64,000 nt of DNA from Neisseria dentiae. Lineage in GTDB: Bacteria; Pseudomonadota; Gammaproteobacteria; Burkholderiales; Neisseriaceae. Positions 63,819 to 64,000 of the stretch are shown piece by piece. The first letter of the stretch is position 1; each line of letters begins with the position of its first letter. Both the position numbers and the translations under genes were made by a program. The stretch spans positions 2,356,001 to 2,420,000 of the forward strand of contig NZ_CP059570.1 in assembly GCF_014055005.1 (NCBI RefSeq), given 5' to 3'. The notes beneath the pieces were generated by a model. The model made no database searches and was not told where the DNA came from. It was given only the letters and a program-made list of their open reading frames with translations.

Positions 63819-64000
63819 ATGAGCAGTAAAAAATACACTGTAACCGTTTATGCGGCCGCACCGGGTACGCCTTTGTTTAACCACCAAACAGGGCTGCCGG
63901 ACATTGATAAAGAAACCAACAAACAGAAAACTTCCCTGCCCGGGTATATGTTTTATGCTATCAGCACAGATGGCGGGCGCACCCAAACCGCCTATGGGTT
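63819..64000 (+). CDS. Effector-like protein, N-terminal part (runs off the window)
   Basis: A frame open for 60 codons to the window edge, with ribosome site AGAGGAAATG. It reads MSSKKYTVTVYAAAPGTPLF, then a polar segment (DIDKETNKQK) and LPGYMFYAISTDGGRTQTAYG. There is no signal peptide. Its start is shared by the three stubs upstream. N-termini of this style occur, as I recall, in antibacterial effector-type proteins of Neisseriaceae, but I cannot name the family from 60 residues. Confidence 0.6.
   Translation, partial: MSSKKYTVTVYAAAPGTPLFNHQTGLPDIDKETNKQKTSLPGYMFYAISTDGGRTQTAYG

Overview
The window is chromosomal DNA of a Neisseria species or a close Neisseriaceae relative. The main evidence is the dense scatter of the 10-base DNA uptake sequence GCCGTCTGAA, mostly as the AG-type 12-mer AGGCCGTCTGAA and often as inverted pairs between genes. 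Supporting evidence is the neisserial gene order: dcw cluster, yggS-proC-yggT divergent from pilT-pilU, comE beside an rRNA operon, plus dRS3 and Correia-type repeats. The AG-type uptake dialect points to a commensal or animal-associated lineage rather than the meningococcus or gonococcus. This is inference; no search was run.

Layout. 1-6.3 kb: a catalytically degenerate M16 protein, a shikimate dehydrogenase paralogue paired with an aromatic-acid MFS transporter, an OmpA-domain lipoprotein and an unknown lipoprotein. 6.3-27.9 kb (minus strand): the complete division and cell-wall cluster mraZ-rsmH-ftsL-ftsI-murE-[membrane protein]-[M23 lipoprotein]-[Abi]-murF-mraY-[truncated haemoglobin]-[GIY-YIG]-murD-ftsW-murG-murC-ddl-ftsQ-ftsA-ftsZ. 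Cargo genes sit at two junctions. 28-35.4 kb: a MidA-type methyltransferase, two tRNAs, an RDD protein, asd, an M48 peptidase with a YjgN-like membrane protein, a small membrane protein and comE. 35.5-41.1 kb: a full rRNA operon (16S-tRNA-Ile-tRNA-Ala-23S-5S, minus strand) with promoter, boxA sites and terminator. 41.2-49.8 kb: dksA, yggT-proC-yggS, pilT-pilU separated by a Correia element, mnmE, a PhnA-type protein and rnpB. 50-60.4 kb: mutS, a likely small RNA, a Ste24-type peptidase, a LOG protein, murA, a Ca2+/H+ antiporter, BenE and rsgA. 60.5-64 kb: four paralogous lipoprotein genes alternating with short stubs of one effector-like N-terminus, ending in a longer copy that runs off the window.

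How it fits together. The dcw block supplies UDP-MurNAc-pentapeptide synthesis (murC, D, E, F, ddl), lipid I and II formation (mraY, murG), septal synthesis (ftsW, ftsI) and the Z-ring (ftsZ, A, Q, L). murA, the first committed enzyme, lies apart at 55 kb. Competence and twitching functions (comE, pilT, pilU) accompany the many uptake sequences.

Most notable: the stub/lipoprotein array, which resembles a duplicated immunity locus; a 117-bp miniature transposon present in three copies that read as identical, one of which breaks a gene of that array; an RNase P RNA with a greatly enlarged P12 arm carrying a Correia-like core; a candidate ~70-nt small RNA downstream of mutS; and a haemoglobin gene in the dcw cluster bracketed by 65-bp direct repeats.
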